Assembly: GCA_947630465.1 (NCBI GenBank)
Contig: CANRHT010000078.1
Coordinates: forward strand, 1 to 8,875
Reading direction: 5' to 3'
DNA: 8,875 nucleotides
Source: an uncultured Pseudomonadaceae bacterium
Lineage (GTDB): Bacteria; Pseudomonadota; Gammaproteobacteria; Pseudomonadales; Pseudomonadaceae
The notes beneath the pieces are model-generated. The model was not told the origin of the DNA, did not search any database, and saw only the letters and a list, made by a program, of their open reading frames with translations. The translations under genes were made by a program, and so were the position numbers. The stretch's first letter is position 1; each line of letters starts with the position of its first letter. This document shows positions 7,733 through 8,875 of this stretch, in pieces.

Positions 7733-8875
<1,143 letters not shown>

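Overview
The window reads as an ordinary chromosomal segment of a gammaproteobacterium in or near the Pseudomonadaceae. The gene runs ftsK-lolA-rarA-crcB-serS and aat-bpt-infA, and nearly every protein sequence, match what I recall of Pseudomonas. Base composition looks close to even, lower in G+C than typical Pseudomonas, which suggests one of the lower-GC lineages of the family. This is my reading of the sequence, without any database search.

Layout. (1) Positions 1-1062 (+) hold the C-terminal 353 residues of a TonB-dependent outer-membrane receptor of the copper type (OprC/NosA-like), with its start outside the window. (2) Positions 1063-1250 are a convergent intergenic region with two hairpins in tandem reading rightward, then a leftward intrinsic terminator for infA. 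(3) Positions 1251-3031 (-) hold aat, bpt and infA, transcribed leftward in that order. They encode two N-degron aminoacyl transferases, coupled by an ATGA overlap, and translation initiation factor IF-1. A terminator-like hairpin lies in the infA leader. (4) Positions 3032-3230 are a divergent promoter region. (5) Positions 3231-8875 (+) hold ftsK, lolA, rarA, crcB and serS, the last cut by the window end. From lolA to serS the genes are packed tightly: a 2-base gap, an ATGA overlap, then a 14-base gap.

How the genes work together. Aat and Bpt add leucine (or phenylalanine) to protein N-termini and so mark proteins for ClpS/ClpAP. IF-1 and seryl-tRNA synthetase serve translation. FtsK segregates chromosome termini at division, RarA acts at stalled replication forks, LolA carries lipoproteins across the periplasm, and CrcB exports fluoride. 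This is a housekeeping cluster rather than a single pathway.

I found no new system, mobile element, CRISPR array, tRNA or rRNA. The points most worth a second look are the copper receptor where clpA normally lies beside infA, the lack of trxB between aat and ftsK, the hairpin in the infA leader, and the Met/Cys-rich stretches of the copper receptor.
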